A stretch of 64,000 nucleotides of DNA from Streptomyces camponoticapitis. Its GTDB lineage: Bacteria; Actinomycetota; Actinomycetes; Streptomycetales; Streptomycetaceae. Made by a program: the position numbers and the translations under genes. Positions 1 to 8,720 of this stretch are shown one piece after another. The stretch spans positions 1 to 64,000 of the forward strand of contig NZ_BMMV01000020.1 of the NCBI RefSeq assembly GCF_014646115.1, given 5' to 3'. Positions within the stretch are counted from its first letter, which is position 1. Every line of letters starts with the position of its first letter. The notes beneath the pieces are model-generated. The model worked only from the letters and a program-made list of their open reading frames with translations, had not been told where the DNA came from and did no database searches.

Positions 1-27
1 CTTCAAGACCACAACCAGGTCTTGAAG
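1..27 (-). terminator. Hairpin ending the oligopeptide ABC operon
   Basis: Perfect 10-bp inverted repeat CTTCAAGACC / GGTCTTGAAG around a 7-base loop. It lies about 80 bases past the stop codon of the last transporter gene, which is read leftwards. It is unusually AT-rich for this genome. There is no clear T-run, as is common in actinobacterial terminators. Confidence 0.6.
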
Positions 28-107
28 GCCGACGTCACGCACGAGCCCGAATTAACCAACAGCGTCCGCGTACGGCCTGGGCCTCTCGTCGTTCACGTGA
101 TCACACC

Positions 108-1283
108 TCACGCGGCGTGGATGACGTCCTTCTCCTCGGCGAAGTGGCAGGCCGACTCGTGCGCCGCCGGCGTGGTCGAGGCGACGAAGCGCTCGGGGAT
201 CGCCAGCAGCGGGACCTCGTTGGCGCACCTGTCCTGCGCCTTCCAGCAGCGGGTACGGAACCGGCAGCCGGACGGCGGGTTCGCCGGGGACGGCACGTCG
301 CCGGAGAGGATGATCCGCTCGCGGCCGGTGCGGGCCTCCGGGTCGGGGACCGGGACCGCCGACAGCAGCGCCTGGGTGTAGGGGTGCGTCGGGTGGTCGT
401 AGATCTGGGTGTCCGTACCGATCTCGGCCATCTTGCCGAGGTACATGACACCCACCCGGTCGGAGATGTGCCGGACGATCGACAGGTCGTGCGCGATGAA
501 GATGTAGGACAGGTTGAACTCGTCCTGGAGCTTCTCCATCAGGTTGATGACCTGCGCCTGCACGGACACGTCCAGCGCCGAGACCGGTTCGTCGCAGATG
601 ATGATCTCGGGGTTGAGCGCGAGACCGCGCGCGATGCCGATGCGCTGGCGCTGGCCGCCGGAGAACTGGTGCGGGTACCTGTTGATGTACTCCGGGTTCA
701 GTCCCACGACGTCGAGCAGGTCCTGCACCTTGCCCCGCCGGTCACCCTTCGGCGCCACCTCGGGGTGGATGTCGAAGGGCTCGCCGATGATGTCGCCCAC
801 GGTCATACGGGGGTTCAGCGAGGTGTACGGGTCCTGGAAGACCATCTGGATGTTCCGGCGGACCGCCTTGAGCGCCCGCCCGGACAGCCGGGTGATGTCC
901 TGGCCCTTGTAGAAGACCTCGCCCGCGGTCGCCGTCTCCAGCGTCATCAGCAGCCGGGCCACCGTGGACTTGCCACAGCCCGACTCGCCGACGATGCCCA
1001 GGGTCTCGCCCTGGTAGAGGTCGAAGGAGACCCCGTCCACGGCCTTGACCGCGCCGACCTGGCGCTTGAAGAGGATGCCCTGGGTCAGCGGGAAGTGCTT
1101 GACCAGGTTGCGGACCTGGAGGATCGGCTTCCCGCGCTCCACCGGCGCCTCGATGGCGGCGACCGCCGCCGATTCGGTGGCGACGTCGATCTCCGTCACG
1201 TCGGTGACGTTGGGGGTGACGACCTCGGAGCCGGCGTCCGCCGGTCCGGCCGGGTTCCCGTCCGTCTTCTTGGGGTCAGCCAT
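108..1283 (-). CDS. Oligopeptide/dipeptide ABC transporter ATP-binding protein (DppF/OppF type)
   Basis: Cytoplasmic ATPase that powers peptide import with its DppD partner; 391 aa. Walker A GESGCGKST is at residues 99-107, the signature FSGGQ at about 207-211, and Walker B IIICDEP at about 227-233. The C-terminal oligopeptide-transporter extension (SGCRFRTRC, then more Cys) is the segment typical of Opp/Dpp ATPases. An acidic, low-complexity N-terminal tail of about 50 residues precedes the first strand and is longer than usual. The ATG has a GAAGGAG ribosome site. The start overlaps the end of the upstream ATPase gene by 8 bases, so translation is probably coupled. The peptide specificity cannot be read from sequence. 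Confidence 0.95.
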   Translation of the reverse strand: MADPKKTDGNPAGPADAGSEVVTPNVTDVTEIDVATESAAVAAIEAPVERGKPILQVRNLVKHFPLTQGILFKRQVGAVKAVDGVSFDLYQGETLGIVGESGCGKSTVARLLMTLETATAGEVFYKGQDITRLSGRALKAVRRNIQMVFQDPYTSLNPRMTVGDIIGEPFDIHPEVAPKGDRRGKVQDLLDVVGLNPEYINRYPHQFSGGQRQRIGIARGLALNPEIIICDEPVSALDVSVQAQVINLMEKLQDEFNLSYIFIAHDLSIVRHISDRVGVMYLGKMAEIGTDTQIYDHPTHPYTQALLSAVPVPDPEARTGRERIILSGDVPSPANPPSGCRFRTRCWKAQDRCANEVPLLAIPERFVASTTPAAHESACHFAEEKDVIHAA

Positions 1284-2334
1284 GGATCGTCTCCTTCCAG
1301 AAGTGGCACGCGCTGCCGCGGCCGGGCAGCTCGGTGCCGTCCTGCTCGGTCACCGGTTCGAGGACCGGAACATCCGTACGACAGATGTCCTGCGCCCTCG
1401 GGCAGCGCGGGTTGAACGCGCAGCCGGCCGGGATCTTGAGCAGGTTCGGGGGCAGGCCCTTGATCGCGTAGAGCTCCTGCCCCTTCTGGTCGAGCCGGGG
1501 GATGGAGTCGAGCAGACCACGTGTGTACGGGTGCGCCGGCCGTTTGTACAGCTCGTGCACCGGCGCGGTCTCCACGATCCGGCCCGCGTACATGACGGCG
1601 ATCTTGTCCGCGACATCGGCGACGACACCGAGGTCGTGGGTGATCAGGATCAGCCCCATGTTGAACTCGCTCTGAAGATCCGCGAGCAGGTCCATCACCT
1701 GGGCCTGCACGGTCACGTCGAGCGCGGTCGTCGGCTCGTCCGCGATGATCAGGTCGGGCTCCAGGGCGAGCGCCATCGCGATCATGATGCGCTGGCGCAT
1801 ACCGCCGGAGAACTGGTGCGGGTAGTCGTTGACCCGCGCCTTCGCCGCCGGGATGTTGACCCGCTCCATCAGCTCGATGGCCTTTGTCTTGGCCGCCTTG
1901 CGGGAGAGGCCCTCGTGGACCCGGTACATCTCGCCGAGCTGGTAGCCCACCGAGAGCACGGGGTTCAGCGAGGAGAGCGCGTCCTGGAAGATCATCGCGA
2001 TCTTCCGGCCACGGATCTTCCGCCGCTCCTCGTAGCTCATGGTGAGCATGTCCTGCCCGCGGTAAAGGATCTGGCCCTGCGGGATCGAGCCGGGCGGCAT
2101 GTCGAGAATGCCCATGATCGCCTGCGCGGTCACGGACTTGCCGGAGCCGGACTCACCGAGCACGGCCAGGGTCTCGCCGGAGGCCACGCTGTAGTTCACA
2201 CCGTTGACGGCCTTGGCGACACCGTCCCGGGTGTGGAACTCCACGTGGAGGTCGCGTACTTCGAGCAGTGGGGTGGTGTCCGAGTCGCCCTGTCGGGGCG
2301 TCGGGACACTTGAGGTTTCTTCGATGATGGTCAC
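1276..2334 (-). CDS. Oligopeptide/dipeptide ABC transporter ATP-binding protein (DppD/OppD type)
   Basis: Second ATPase of the peptide importer, 352 aa. Walker A GESGSGKS is at residues 60-67, followed by the FSGGMRQR signature, Walker B LIIADEP and the C-terminal cysteine-containing OligoHPY segment (FNPRCPRAQDIC). The GTG start follows a GAGGAGG site with 7 bases of spacing. It lies 11 bases after the DppC gene and overlaps the next ATPase gene. In this family the D and F subunits form a heterodimer under the two permeases. Confidence 0.95.
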   Translation of the reverse strand: MTIIEETSSVPTPRQGDSDTTPLLEVRDLHVEFHTRDGVAKAVNGVNYSVASGETLAVLGESGSGKSVTAQAIMGILDMPPGSIPQGQILYRGQDMLTMSYEERRKIRGRKIAMIFQDALSSLNPVLSVGYQLGEMYRVHEGLSRKAAKTKAIELMERVNIPAAKARVNDYPHQFSGGMRQRIMIAMALALEPDLIIADEPTTALDVTVQAQVMDLLADLQSEFNMGLILITHDLGVVADVADKIAVMYAGRIVETAPVHELYKRPAHPYTRGLLDSIPRLDQKGQELYAIKGLPPNLLKIPAGCAFNPRCPRAQDICRTDVPVLEPVTEQDGTELPGRGSACHFWKETIHG

Positions 2335-2345
2335 GTACGCCCTCC

Positions 2346-3314
2346 TCAGCGCAGCTTCGGGTCGAGGGCGTCGCGGACGGCGTCACCCAGCATGATGAAC
2401 GCGAAGACCGTGAGGCTCAGCATTCCGGCCGGGAAGAACAGGGCGTGCGGGTTGTCCCTGATGTCCTTGCTGCCCTGGGCGATGTCGATGCCCCAGGAAA
2501 TGGTCGGATCGGCGAGGCCGAGACCCAGGAACGACAGGGTCGCCTCGGCCGAGATGTAGCCACCCAGCGCGATCGTCGCGACGACGATGGTCGGCGCCAT
2601 CGCGTTCGGCAGCACATGGCGGAAGAGGATCCGCCGGGTGCCCGCGCCGAGGGCGCGCGCCGCCGTCACGTAGTCCGCCTGCTTGGCGGTGATCACCGAC
2701 GAGCGCATCACGCGGCAGATCGACGTCCAGCCGAGGAAGGCCAGGGCGAAGATCACGACGTAGACCTTGCGCTCGGTGAAGGCGTTCAGGACGACCATCG
2801 CGCCGAGCAGGAACGGGATGCCGAAGAAGATGTCGGTGATACGGGAGATGACCGAGTCGAGCCAGCCGCCGAAGTAGCCGGCCAGCATCCCGAGCAGTCC
2901 GCCGAGGAGCGTCACCGCCGCGGTGACGCCGACACCGACCAGGATCGAGGCGCGCGTCCCGTAGACGACACGCGCGTAGATCGAGCGGCCCTGGCCGTCG
3001 TAGCCGAACCAGTCGGGCTGGAAGAAGCTGCCCAGCTCCGGCTTGGTCAGGAAGTGGTTGGTGAGGTCGCCGTCGCGCGGGTCAACGCTGGTGAACAGAC
3101 CCGGGAAGGCGGCCACGATTATCAGGAAGAGCAGCAGAACCGAGGAGATCCAGAACATCGGGCGGTGCCGCAGGTCGTACCAGGCGTCGCCCCACAGGCT
3201 CCGCGGCCTGCCCTGTGACTTGTGGCCCTCGGCCGCGGTCTCGGGAGCTCCGGCGGCCGGCGGCGCGATGGCGTCGGTGGTCGCGTCGGTCTTGGTCTTG
3301 ATCACGTCAGGCAT
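2346..3314 (-). CDS. Oligopeptide ABC transporter permease (DppC type)
   Basis: Inner-membrane permease of 322 aa. A cytoplasmic Ala/Thr-rich N-terminus of about 50 residues precedes the first membrane span (ISSVLLLFLIIVA). The BPD_transp_1 core then has five further spans and an EAA-type loop (ARALGAGTRRILFRHVLPN) that docks on the ATPases. The N-terminal OppC_N extension and long first periplasmic loop are typical of DppC. The ATG overlaps the end of the DppB gene by 8 bases. Confidence 0.95.
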   Translation of the reverse strand: MPDVIKTKTDATTDAIAPPAAGAPETAAEGHKSQGRPRSLWGDAWYDLRHRPMFWISSVLLLFLIIVAAFPGLFTSVDPRDGDLTNHFLTKPELGSFFQPDWFGYDGQGRSIYARVVYGTRASILVGVGVTAAVTLLGGLLGMLAGYFGGWLDSVISRITDIFFGIPFLLGAMVVLNAFTERKVYVVIFALAFLGWTSICRVMRSSVITAKQADYVTAARALGAGTRRILFRHVLPNAMAPTIVVATIALGGYISAEATLSFLGLGLADPTISWGIDIAQGSKDIRDNPHALFFPAGMLSLTVFAFIMLGDAVRDALDPKLR

Positions 3315-4233
3315 ACCGGATCCTCGGGTCCAGGACCGCGTACAGCAGGTCGACGACCAGGTTGATCAGAAGGATGATGAGCACGAAGACCGTGACCACG
3401 CCGACGATCGTCGAGCCCTCACGGCCTTGGAGCGCCTTGAAGAGCAGGTTTCCGACGCCCTGGACGTTGAAGATGCCCTCGGTGATGACCGCGCCGCCGA
3501 TGAAGCCGCCGACGTCGGTGCCGAGGAACGTGACGACCGGGATCAGCGAGTTGCGCAGCAGGTGGACGCCAACGATGCGGCGTCTGGGCAGGCCCTTGGC
3601 CATCGCCGTACGCATGTAGTCGGCCCGCAGGTTCTCCGCGAACGTCGTGCGGGTCAGCCGTGCCACGTACGCCATCGACAGCATCGCCAGGACGAAGCCC
3701 GGCAGGAACAGCTGGGCGTAGTCCGTGGAGTCCTGCACATTGGGCGCGACCCACCCCAGTTCGTCGGCGAGGACGAAGCGCGCCAGGTAGCCGAGCACGA
3801 AGACCGGGATCGAGATGACGATGAGCGTGAAGATCAGTACGCCGGTGTCGACGGCCTTGCCGGCCTTCAGACCCGCCCAGGCGCCGAGGCCGATACCGAT
3901 GATGATCTCGATGACGAGGGCCACCATGGTGAGCCGGAGCGTCACCGGGAAGGCCTCGGACATCTCGTCGGCGACCTGACGGCCACCGAACGTCTCGCCG
4001 AAGTCTCCCTGGAGGAGGCCCCACATGTAGTCGACGTACTGCTTCCACAGGGGCTGGTCCAGCCCGAAGTCAGCACGTAGGGCGGCGACCTGTGCGGGGT
4101 CCGCCGCCTTGTCGCCCCACATCGCCCGGATCGGATCGCCCGGAAGGATGTGGACCATAAGGAAAATAATCAGAGTGGTCCCGATGAATACCGGGATCAT
4201 CTGGAGCAGTCGCCTTGCGACGTAGCGCCCCAT
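3307..4233 (-). CDS. Oligopeptide ABC transporter permease (DppB type)
   Basis: Permease of 308 aa that begins MGRYVARRLLQMIPVF, the classic DppB opening, with the first span at once and the large periplasmic domain after it. The EAA loop TAMAKGLPRRRIVGVHLLRN is present. Two ATG codons lie in tandem (4236 and 4233). The GGAGG site sits only one base from the first and four from the second, so I chose the second. The gene is first in the permease/ATPase run, about 150 bases after the binding-protein gene, with a strong hairpin between them. Confidence 0.93.
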   Translation of the reverse strand: MGRYVARRLLQMIPVFIGTTLIIFLMVHILPGDPIRAMWGDKAADPAQVAALRADFGLDQPLWKQYVDYMWGLLQGDFGETFGGRQVADEMSEAFPVTLRLTMVALVIEIIIGIGLGAWAGLKAGKAVDTGVLIFTLIVISIPVFVLGYLARFVLADELGWVAPNVQDSTDYAQLFLPGFVLAMLSMAYVARLTRTTFAENLRADYMRTAMAKGLPRRRIVGVHLLRNSLIPVVTFLGTDVGGFIGGAVITEGIFNVQGVGNLLFKALQGREGSTIVGVVTVFVLIILLINLVVDLLYAVLDPRIRYA

Positions 4234-4331
4234 CATGCCTCCATGCCGTGAGGGGTCGGCGATGGCCTACGTAGTTTTCTCCGCCACGGGGTATGGGGTG
4301 GAGTCTCCCGGGGCCTCGGCCTGGCCGGACC

Positions 4332-4364
4332 GGTGCCGCCGCCCCACGAGGGGACGGCGGCACC
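4332..4364 (-). terminator. Intercistronic hairpin between binding-protein and permease genes
   Basis: A 14-bp stem with one bulged base (GGTGCCGCCGCCCC pairing with the mirrored arm) around an ACGA loop, starting 20 bases after the binding-protein stop. In binding-protein-dependent transporters such hairpins usually protect the upstream message and reduce read-through into the permeases. That role is inferred here. Confidence 0.6.
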
Positions 4365-4383
4365 TGTTGACGGTCCCGTTGTT

Positions 4384-6027
4384 TTAGCTCTTGGCCTTCA
4401 CCTGGACGCCGGTGAAGATCGGGTCGCCGTCCTGGCCGTAAACGATCTTGCCGAAGACGTTCCTGGACTGGCCCGAGTTGTTCTTGTAGAACCACAGCGG
4501 GATGGCAGGCATGTCAGCCTTCAGCAGCTGCTCGGCCTCCTGGTACAGCTCCACGGTCTCGTCGAGGGTCGCCGCCTTGTCGGCCTTCGAGGCCAGCGCG
4601 TCGAACTCCTTGTTGGAGTAGCCCGAGGTGTTACCGGCGGCGGTGCTGCCGTACAGGTCCCGAAGGAAGTTCGAGTTCGTCGGGTAGTCCAGCACCCAGC
4701 CACCGCGGTACATGGACTTGACCTGCTTGTTGTCACGCGCGTTCAGGTCCGCCTGGAAGTCCGGCTTCGAGTCACCGACGCACTCGACACCGACGCTCTT
4801 GCGGATGCTGTTGCAGACCGCGTCGACCCAGGGCTTGTGGTCCTGGTCGGCGTTGAACTGGATCGAGATCTTGTTGCCGGGGACGCCGCCACCCTCCGCG
4901 ATGAGGGCCTTGGCCGCGGCCGGGTCGAACTTCGTGACGTCACCGAGGGCGCCGGGCTTGTAGCCGAGCACACCGCGGGCGACGTACGAGTCGGCCGGGG
5001 TACGGGTGCCGTGCAGCACGGTCTTGGTGATCGTGTCACGGTCGATCGCCATGGACAGACCCTGGATGACCTTGGGGTCGATGTCCTTGAACTGGTCCGT
5101 GTAGAACGCCGGGACGATCGACTGGACGGCCGAGTACTCCTGGTCGATCGCGCGGTCGCCCAGGTCGTCCTTGTAGCTCGTGAGGGCCGTGGTCGGGACC
5201 TGCTCGATCCAGTCGAGGTTGTCCGACCGCAGGTCCGAGTAGGCGGAGTCGGCGGTGGTGTAGTTCTTGAAGTCGATGCCACCGTTCTTGGCCGCGTTCG
5301 GCCCGGTGTAGTCCTCGAACTTACGGACCTTGATCAGCTTCTTGTGGTCCCAGGAGACGAACTTGTACGGGCCGTTGCCGACCGGCTTCTCGCCGGCGGC
5401 CTTCGGGTCCTTGAAGAACGACTCGGGGAGCGGCGCCCACACGTCGTAACCCAGCTTGTACGCGAAGTACGAGACCGAGCTGGTCAGCGTGATCGTGAAG
5501 GTGTTCTCGTCGACCACCTTCAGACCGGACATCTTGTCGGCCTTCGGGTCACCCTTCTCGGGGTGGACGTCCGCGTAGCCCTTGATGTCCTGGAACCAGC
5601 TGGAGTTGGTCTGGTTGTTCTTGACGTTGGCCGACCAGTTCCACGAGTTCACGTAGGACTCGGCGGTGACCGGGGTGCCGTCGTGGAACTTCCAGCCGGG
5701 CTTGAGCTTGACGGTCCAGACGGACGAGTCGTCGTTCGGGGTGACCGACTCGGCGTTCACGTACTGAAGCTTTCCGGTCCCGGGCTCGTAGTCGACCAGG
5801 CCGGAGAAGATGGCGCGCAGGACACGGCTGCCCTGGCTCTCCTTGGCGTTAGCCGGCTGCAGCGGGTTCTGCGGCTCGCCGAGCTGTGCGGTCAGAATGC
5901 CATTCGGGTCGGCCTTCCCCGCCTTCATGTCGTCGCCGCTGTCGCTGTCGCCGCCGCCACAGGCGGTCGCAGCCAGGGCGATAACTATCGCGCCCGCGAC
6001 CCACTTGGCGCTCTTGGCACCGCGCAT
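4384..6027 (-). CDS. Oligopeptide-binding lipoprotein of the ABC transporter (SBP_bac_5)
   Basis: Secreted peptide-binding lipoprotein of 547 aa that delivers substrate to the DppB/C channel. A basic N-terminus (MRGAKSAKW) and hydrophobic segment end in the lipobox AATAC, so the mature protein starts at Cys22 followed by a Gly/Ser/Asp linker. The body has the SBP_bac_5 pattern: YEPGTGKLQYVNAESV, then WTVKLKPGWKFHDGTPVTA. The upstream frame stays open, but the ATG at 6027 has a GAGGAG site and places the signal peptide correctly. It leads the five-gene operon and is cut off from the permeases by the hairpin at 4332-4364. Confidence 0.93.
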   Translation of the reverse strand: MRGAKSAKWVAGAIVIALAATACGGGDSDSGDDMKAGKADPNGILTAQLGEPQNPLQPANAKESQGSRVLRAIFSGLVDYEPGTGKLQYVNAESVTPNDDSSVWTVKLKPGWKFHDGTPVTAESYVNSWNWSANVKNNQTNSSWFQDIKGYADVHPEKGDPKADKMSGLKVVDENTFTITLTSSVSYFAYKLGYDVWAPLPESFFKDPKAAGEKPVGNGPYKFVSWDHKKLIKVRKFEDYTGPNAAKNGGIDFKNYTTADSAYSDLRSDNLDWIEQVPTTALTSYKDDLGDRAIDQEYSAVQSIVPAFYTDQFKDIDPKVIQGLSMAIDRDTITKTVLHGTRTPADSYVARGVLGYKPGALGDVTKFDPAAAKALIAEGGGVPGNKISIQFNADQDHKPWVDAVCNSIRKSVGVECVGDSKPDFQADLNARDNKQVKSMYRGGWVLDYPTNSNFLRDLYGSTAAGNTSGYSNKEFDALASKADKAATLDETVELYQEAEQLLKADMPAIPLWFYKNNSGQSRNVFGKIVYGQDGDPIFTGVQVKAKS

Positions 6028-6427
6028 GGGTTCCTCCTCATGAGTCCACTTGTCACAACAAGATGGGCACCGATCGTTACGCCGACACCCCTGACGGCGG
6101 TCGATCAGTGCACCGAGTGTGTGCTCGTGAGTCGGCGCTCCCCACAGCGCATGACCCATTGACCCGAGCTCAATGCAGCCAACTATTAAGTACGCCCGAC
6201 CTGTAAACCACACTTACCGCGTCTCGTTTTGACAACATCGACCCATCACCTACGCCCGAAATCCGGACAAAGTAAGCACAGACAGACACCCGCGAAACGG
6301 ACTGTTAACGCAGCTTCCGGTGAGCGTTACCCGGTATCCGGACGTTTCGCCACGGAAAACGAGTTGACAGGAGCTCCCGGCTCGGGCAAAACACCCTACT
6401 GTCCGGCCGCCGACGAGGGGCAGACCA
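6028..6427. promoter_or_regulatory. Control region upstream of the oligopeptide operon
   Basis: About 400 bases hold no convincing gene and are visibly lower in GC than the surroundings, as expected of a promoter region. ATCCGGAC occurs twice as a direct repeat (6261-6268 and 6336-6343). GCGAAACG near 6292 is mirrored by CGTTTCGC near 6343. Either could be a regulator site. No regulator can be named. Confidence 0.45.
6207..6235 (-). promoter_or_regulatory. Candidate vegetative promoter of the oligopeptide operon
   Basis: On the minus strand a TTGTCA -35 (6230-6235) and TGTGGT -10 (6207-6212) are 17 bases apart, about 180 bases before the binding-protein ATG. The -35 is close to the HrdB consensus. 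The -10 lacks the A at position two, so the call is tentative. Confidence 0.35.
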
Positions 6428-6457
6428 CCGGCCCGGCACCTCGCGGGGCCGGGCCGG
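6428..6457 (-). terminator. Terminator after typA
   Basis: Perfect 10-bp arms CCGGCCCGGC and GCCGGGCCGG around a 10-base loop, 47 bases beyond the typA stop. It separates typA from the downstream oligopeptide operon. Confidence 0.55.
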
Positions 6458-6503
6458 GGGACGTACATCCGCCGGACCGTCATGATCCGGGGGCGGCGGT
6501 GCG

Positions 6504-8390
6504 TCAGCGCTTGGCGCGGGAGGCCGCGCGACCGCGCTCCTTCTGGTCCAGGACGACCTTGCGGATACGGACCGTCTCCGGGGTCACCTCGATGCACTCG
6601 TCGTCGCGGCAGAACTCCAGGGACTGCTCCAGCGAGAGCCTCCGCGGCGGCACCACGTTCTCCGTGGTGTCGGCGGAGGCGGCACGCATGTTGGTGAGCT
6701 TCTTCTCCTTGGTGATGTTCACGTCCATGTCGTCGGCGCGCGAGTTCTCACCGATGATCATGCCCTCGTACACCTCGGTGCCCGGCTCGGTGAAGATGAC
6801 ACCGCGCTCCTGGAGGTTGACCATCGCGAACGGGGTCACCGAACCGGAGCGGTCCGCGACCAGCGAGCCGTTGTTACGGGTCCGCAGCTCGCCGAACCAC
6901 GGCTCGTGCCCCTCGAAGATCGAGTGCGCGATGCCGGTGCCGCGGGTCTGGGTGAGGAACTCCGTACGGAAGCCGATGAGGCCGCGGGACGGCACGATCC
7001 ACTCCATCCGGATCCAGCCGGACCCGTGGTTGGTCATGGTCTCCATACGGCCCTTGCGGGTCGCCATCAGCTGCGTGATCGCGCCCAGGTGCTCCTCGGG
7101 GCAGTCGATCGTCATGCGCTCGATCGGCTCGTGGATCTTGCCGTCGACCTCCTTGGTGACGACCTCGGGCTTGCCGACCGTCAGCTCGAAGCCCTCACGG
7201 CGCATCTGCTCGACCAGGATGGCCAGCGCCAGCTCACCGCGGCCCTGCACCTCCCAGGCGTCGGGACGCTCGGTGTCCAGGACGCGCAGCGAGACGTTAC
7301 CGATCAGCTCGCGGTCCAGGCGGTCCTTCACCTGCCGGGCGGTGACCTTGTGGCCCTTGCCGCCCTTGCCGACGAGGGGCGAGGTGTTCGTGCCGATGGT
7401 CATCGAGATGGCCGGCTCGTCCACCGTGATCAGCGGCAGCGCGATCGGGTTCTCCAGATCGGCCAGGGTCTCGCCGATCATGATGTCCGGGATACCGGCG
7501 ATGGCGCAGATGTCGCCCGGGCCCGCCTTCTCGGCCGGCTTGCGGGTGAGCGCCTCCGTCATCAGCAGCTCGGTGATGCGGACGTTGGACATCGTGCCGT
7601 CACGCTTGATCCACGTGACGGTCTGCCCCTTCTTCAGCTCGCCCTGCTCGACGCGGCAGAGCGCGATACGGCCGAGGAAGTTGTCGGCGTCCAGGTTGGT
7701 GACGTGGGCCTGGAGCGGTGCGTCCTCGTCGTACACCGGAGCCGGGACGGAGCCCAGGATCGTGGTGAAGAAGGGCTCCAGGTTGGTGCTGTCGGCCGGG
7801 ACCGTGCCGTCCTCCGGCTTGGTCAGCGAGGCGACGCCGTCACGCGCGCAGGCGTAGACGATCGGGAACTCGATCTGGTCCTCGTCCGCGTCGAGGTCGA
7901 GGAAGAGGTCGTACGTCTCGTCGACGACCTCGGCGATACGGGCGTCGGGCCGGTCCGTCTTGTTGATGCACAGGATCACCGGCAGCTTGGCCGACAGTGC
8001 CTTGCGCAGCACGAAACGGGTCTGCGGCAGCGGGCCCTCGGAGGCGTCGACGAGGAGGACGACCGCGTCGACCATCGACAGACCCCGCTCGACCTCACCA
8101 CCGAAGTCGGCGTGGCCGGGGGTGTCGATGATGTTGATCGTGACCAGGTTCGGGATGTCACCTGTACCGCCCTCCTTGGGGTGGTACTTCACCGCCGTGT
8201 TCTTGGCGAGGATCGTGATGCCCTTCTCACGCTCCAGGTCGTTCGAGTCCATCATCCGGTCGTCGAGGTGCTCGGCGGCGTGCGCGGCGAAGGCACCGGC
8301 CTGCTTCAGCATGGCGTCGACCAGAGTGGTCTTGCCATGGTCGACGTGGGCGACGATGGCGACGTTACGGATGTCGTGGCGCGTGGGCAT
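6504..8390 (-). CDS. typA: Ribosome-associated translational GTPase TypA/BipA
   Basis: EF-G-like GTPase of 628 aa that acts on the ribosome, with stress and 50S-assembly roles in other bacteria. G1 is AHVDHGKTTL (about residues 14-23), G3 is DTPGHADF and G4 is NKTD. They are followed by the EF-Tu domain 2, EF-G C-terminal-like domain and BipA-specific C-terminus. Length matches the family (about 610-635). The C-terminus is a short basic tail (RGRAASRAKR). Starts MPTRHDIRNVAIVAHV. It is monocistronic between two hairpins, next to peptide-transport genes with no obvious functional link. Confidence 0.97.
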   Translation of the reverse strand: MPTRHDIRNVAIVAHVDHGKTTLVDAMLKQAGAFAAHAAEHLDDRMMDSNDLEREKGITILAKNTAVKYHPKEGGTGDIPNLVTINIIDTPGHADFGGEVERGLSMVDAVVLLVDASEGPLPQTRFVLRKALSAKLPVILCINKTDRPDARIAEVVDETYDLFLDLDADEDQIEFPIVYACARDGVASLTKPEDGTVPADSTNLEPFFTTILGSVPAPVYDEDAPLQAHVTNLDADNFLGRIALCRVEQGELKKGQTVTWIKRDGTMSNVRITELLMTEALTRKPAEKAGPGDICAIAGIPDIMIGETLADLENPIALPLITVDEPAISMTIGTNTSPLVGKGGKGHKVTARQVKDRLDRELIGNVSLRVLDTERPDAWEVQGRGELALAILVEQMRREGFELTVGKPEVVTKEVDGKIHEPIERMTIDCPEEHLGAITQLMATRKGRMETMTNHGSGWIRMEWIVPSRGLIGFRTEFLTQTRGTGIAHSIFEGHEPWFGELRTRNNGSLVADRSGSVTPFAMVNLQERGVIFTEPGTEVYEGMIIGENSRADDMDVNITKEKKLTNMRAASADTTENVVPPRRLSLEQSLEFCRDDECIEVTPETVRIRKVVLDQKERGRAASRAKR

Positions 8391-8620
8391 GCTGGCTGGC
8401 GCTTCTCTCGATCGTGGGATGCGGCGTTGTTTTCCTCGTACGCCTGCCGGGCGGACACGCCACGGCCTACCCCATCGTACGGGGCTGGCGATGCCGGGGC
8501 TTCCGGGACCGATCCGATAAGAGGCGGAGCGCTGGGGGACGCGCTCGTGGAGTGCTGGTCGTGCGTCTGCGGGGACGTACTGCGGGGTGTGAAACGGCCC
8601 GGGTCAGGGGATGGCACGAT
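8391..8620. other. Intergenic stretch between the orphan binding-protein gene and typA
   Basis: With the adjoining hairpin this makes about 330 bases without a gene. It should hold the typA promoter, read leftwards. I see a GAGAGAAG purine stretch about 12 bases before the typA ATG but no clear -35/-10 pair. Nothing else is supported. Confidence 0.4.
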
Positions 8621-8649
8621 CTTGCCCGCCGGGAGGCCCGGCGGGCAAG
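8621..8649 (-). terminator. Terminator after the acidic/serine-rich binding-protein gene
   Basis: Perfect 13-bp inverted repeat CTTGCCCGCCGGG / CCCGGCGGGCAAG with an AGG loop, about 70 bases past the stop at 8721. One of the strongest hairpins in the window. Confidence 0.7.
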
Positions 8650-8720
8650 TCGATCGTCCGGCTTCCAGGGTCTGACCTGCCGGTTCTCTCCGTTTCTTCT
8701 TCTCTGCTACCGCTGACCTT

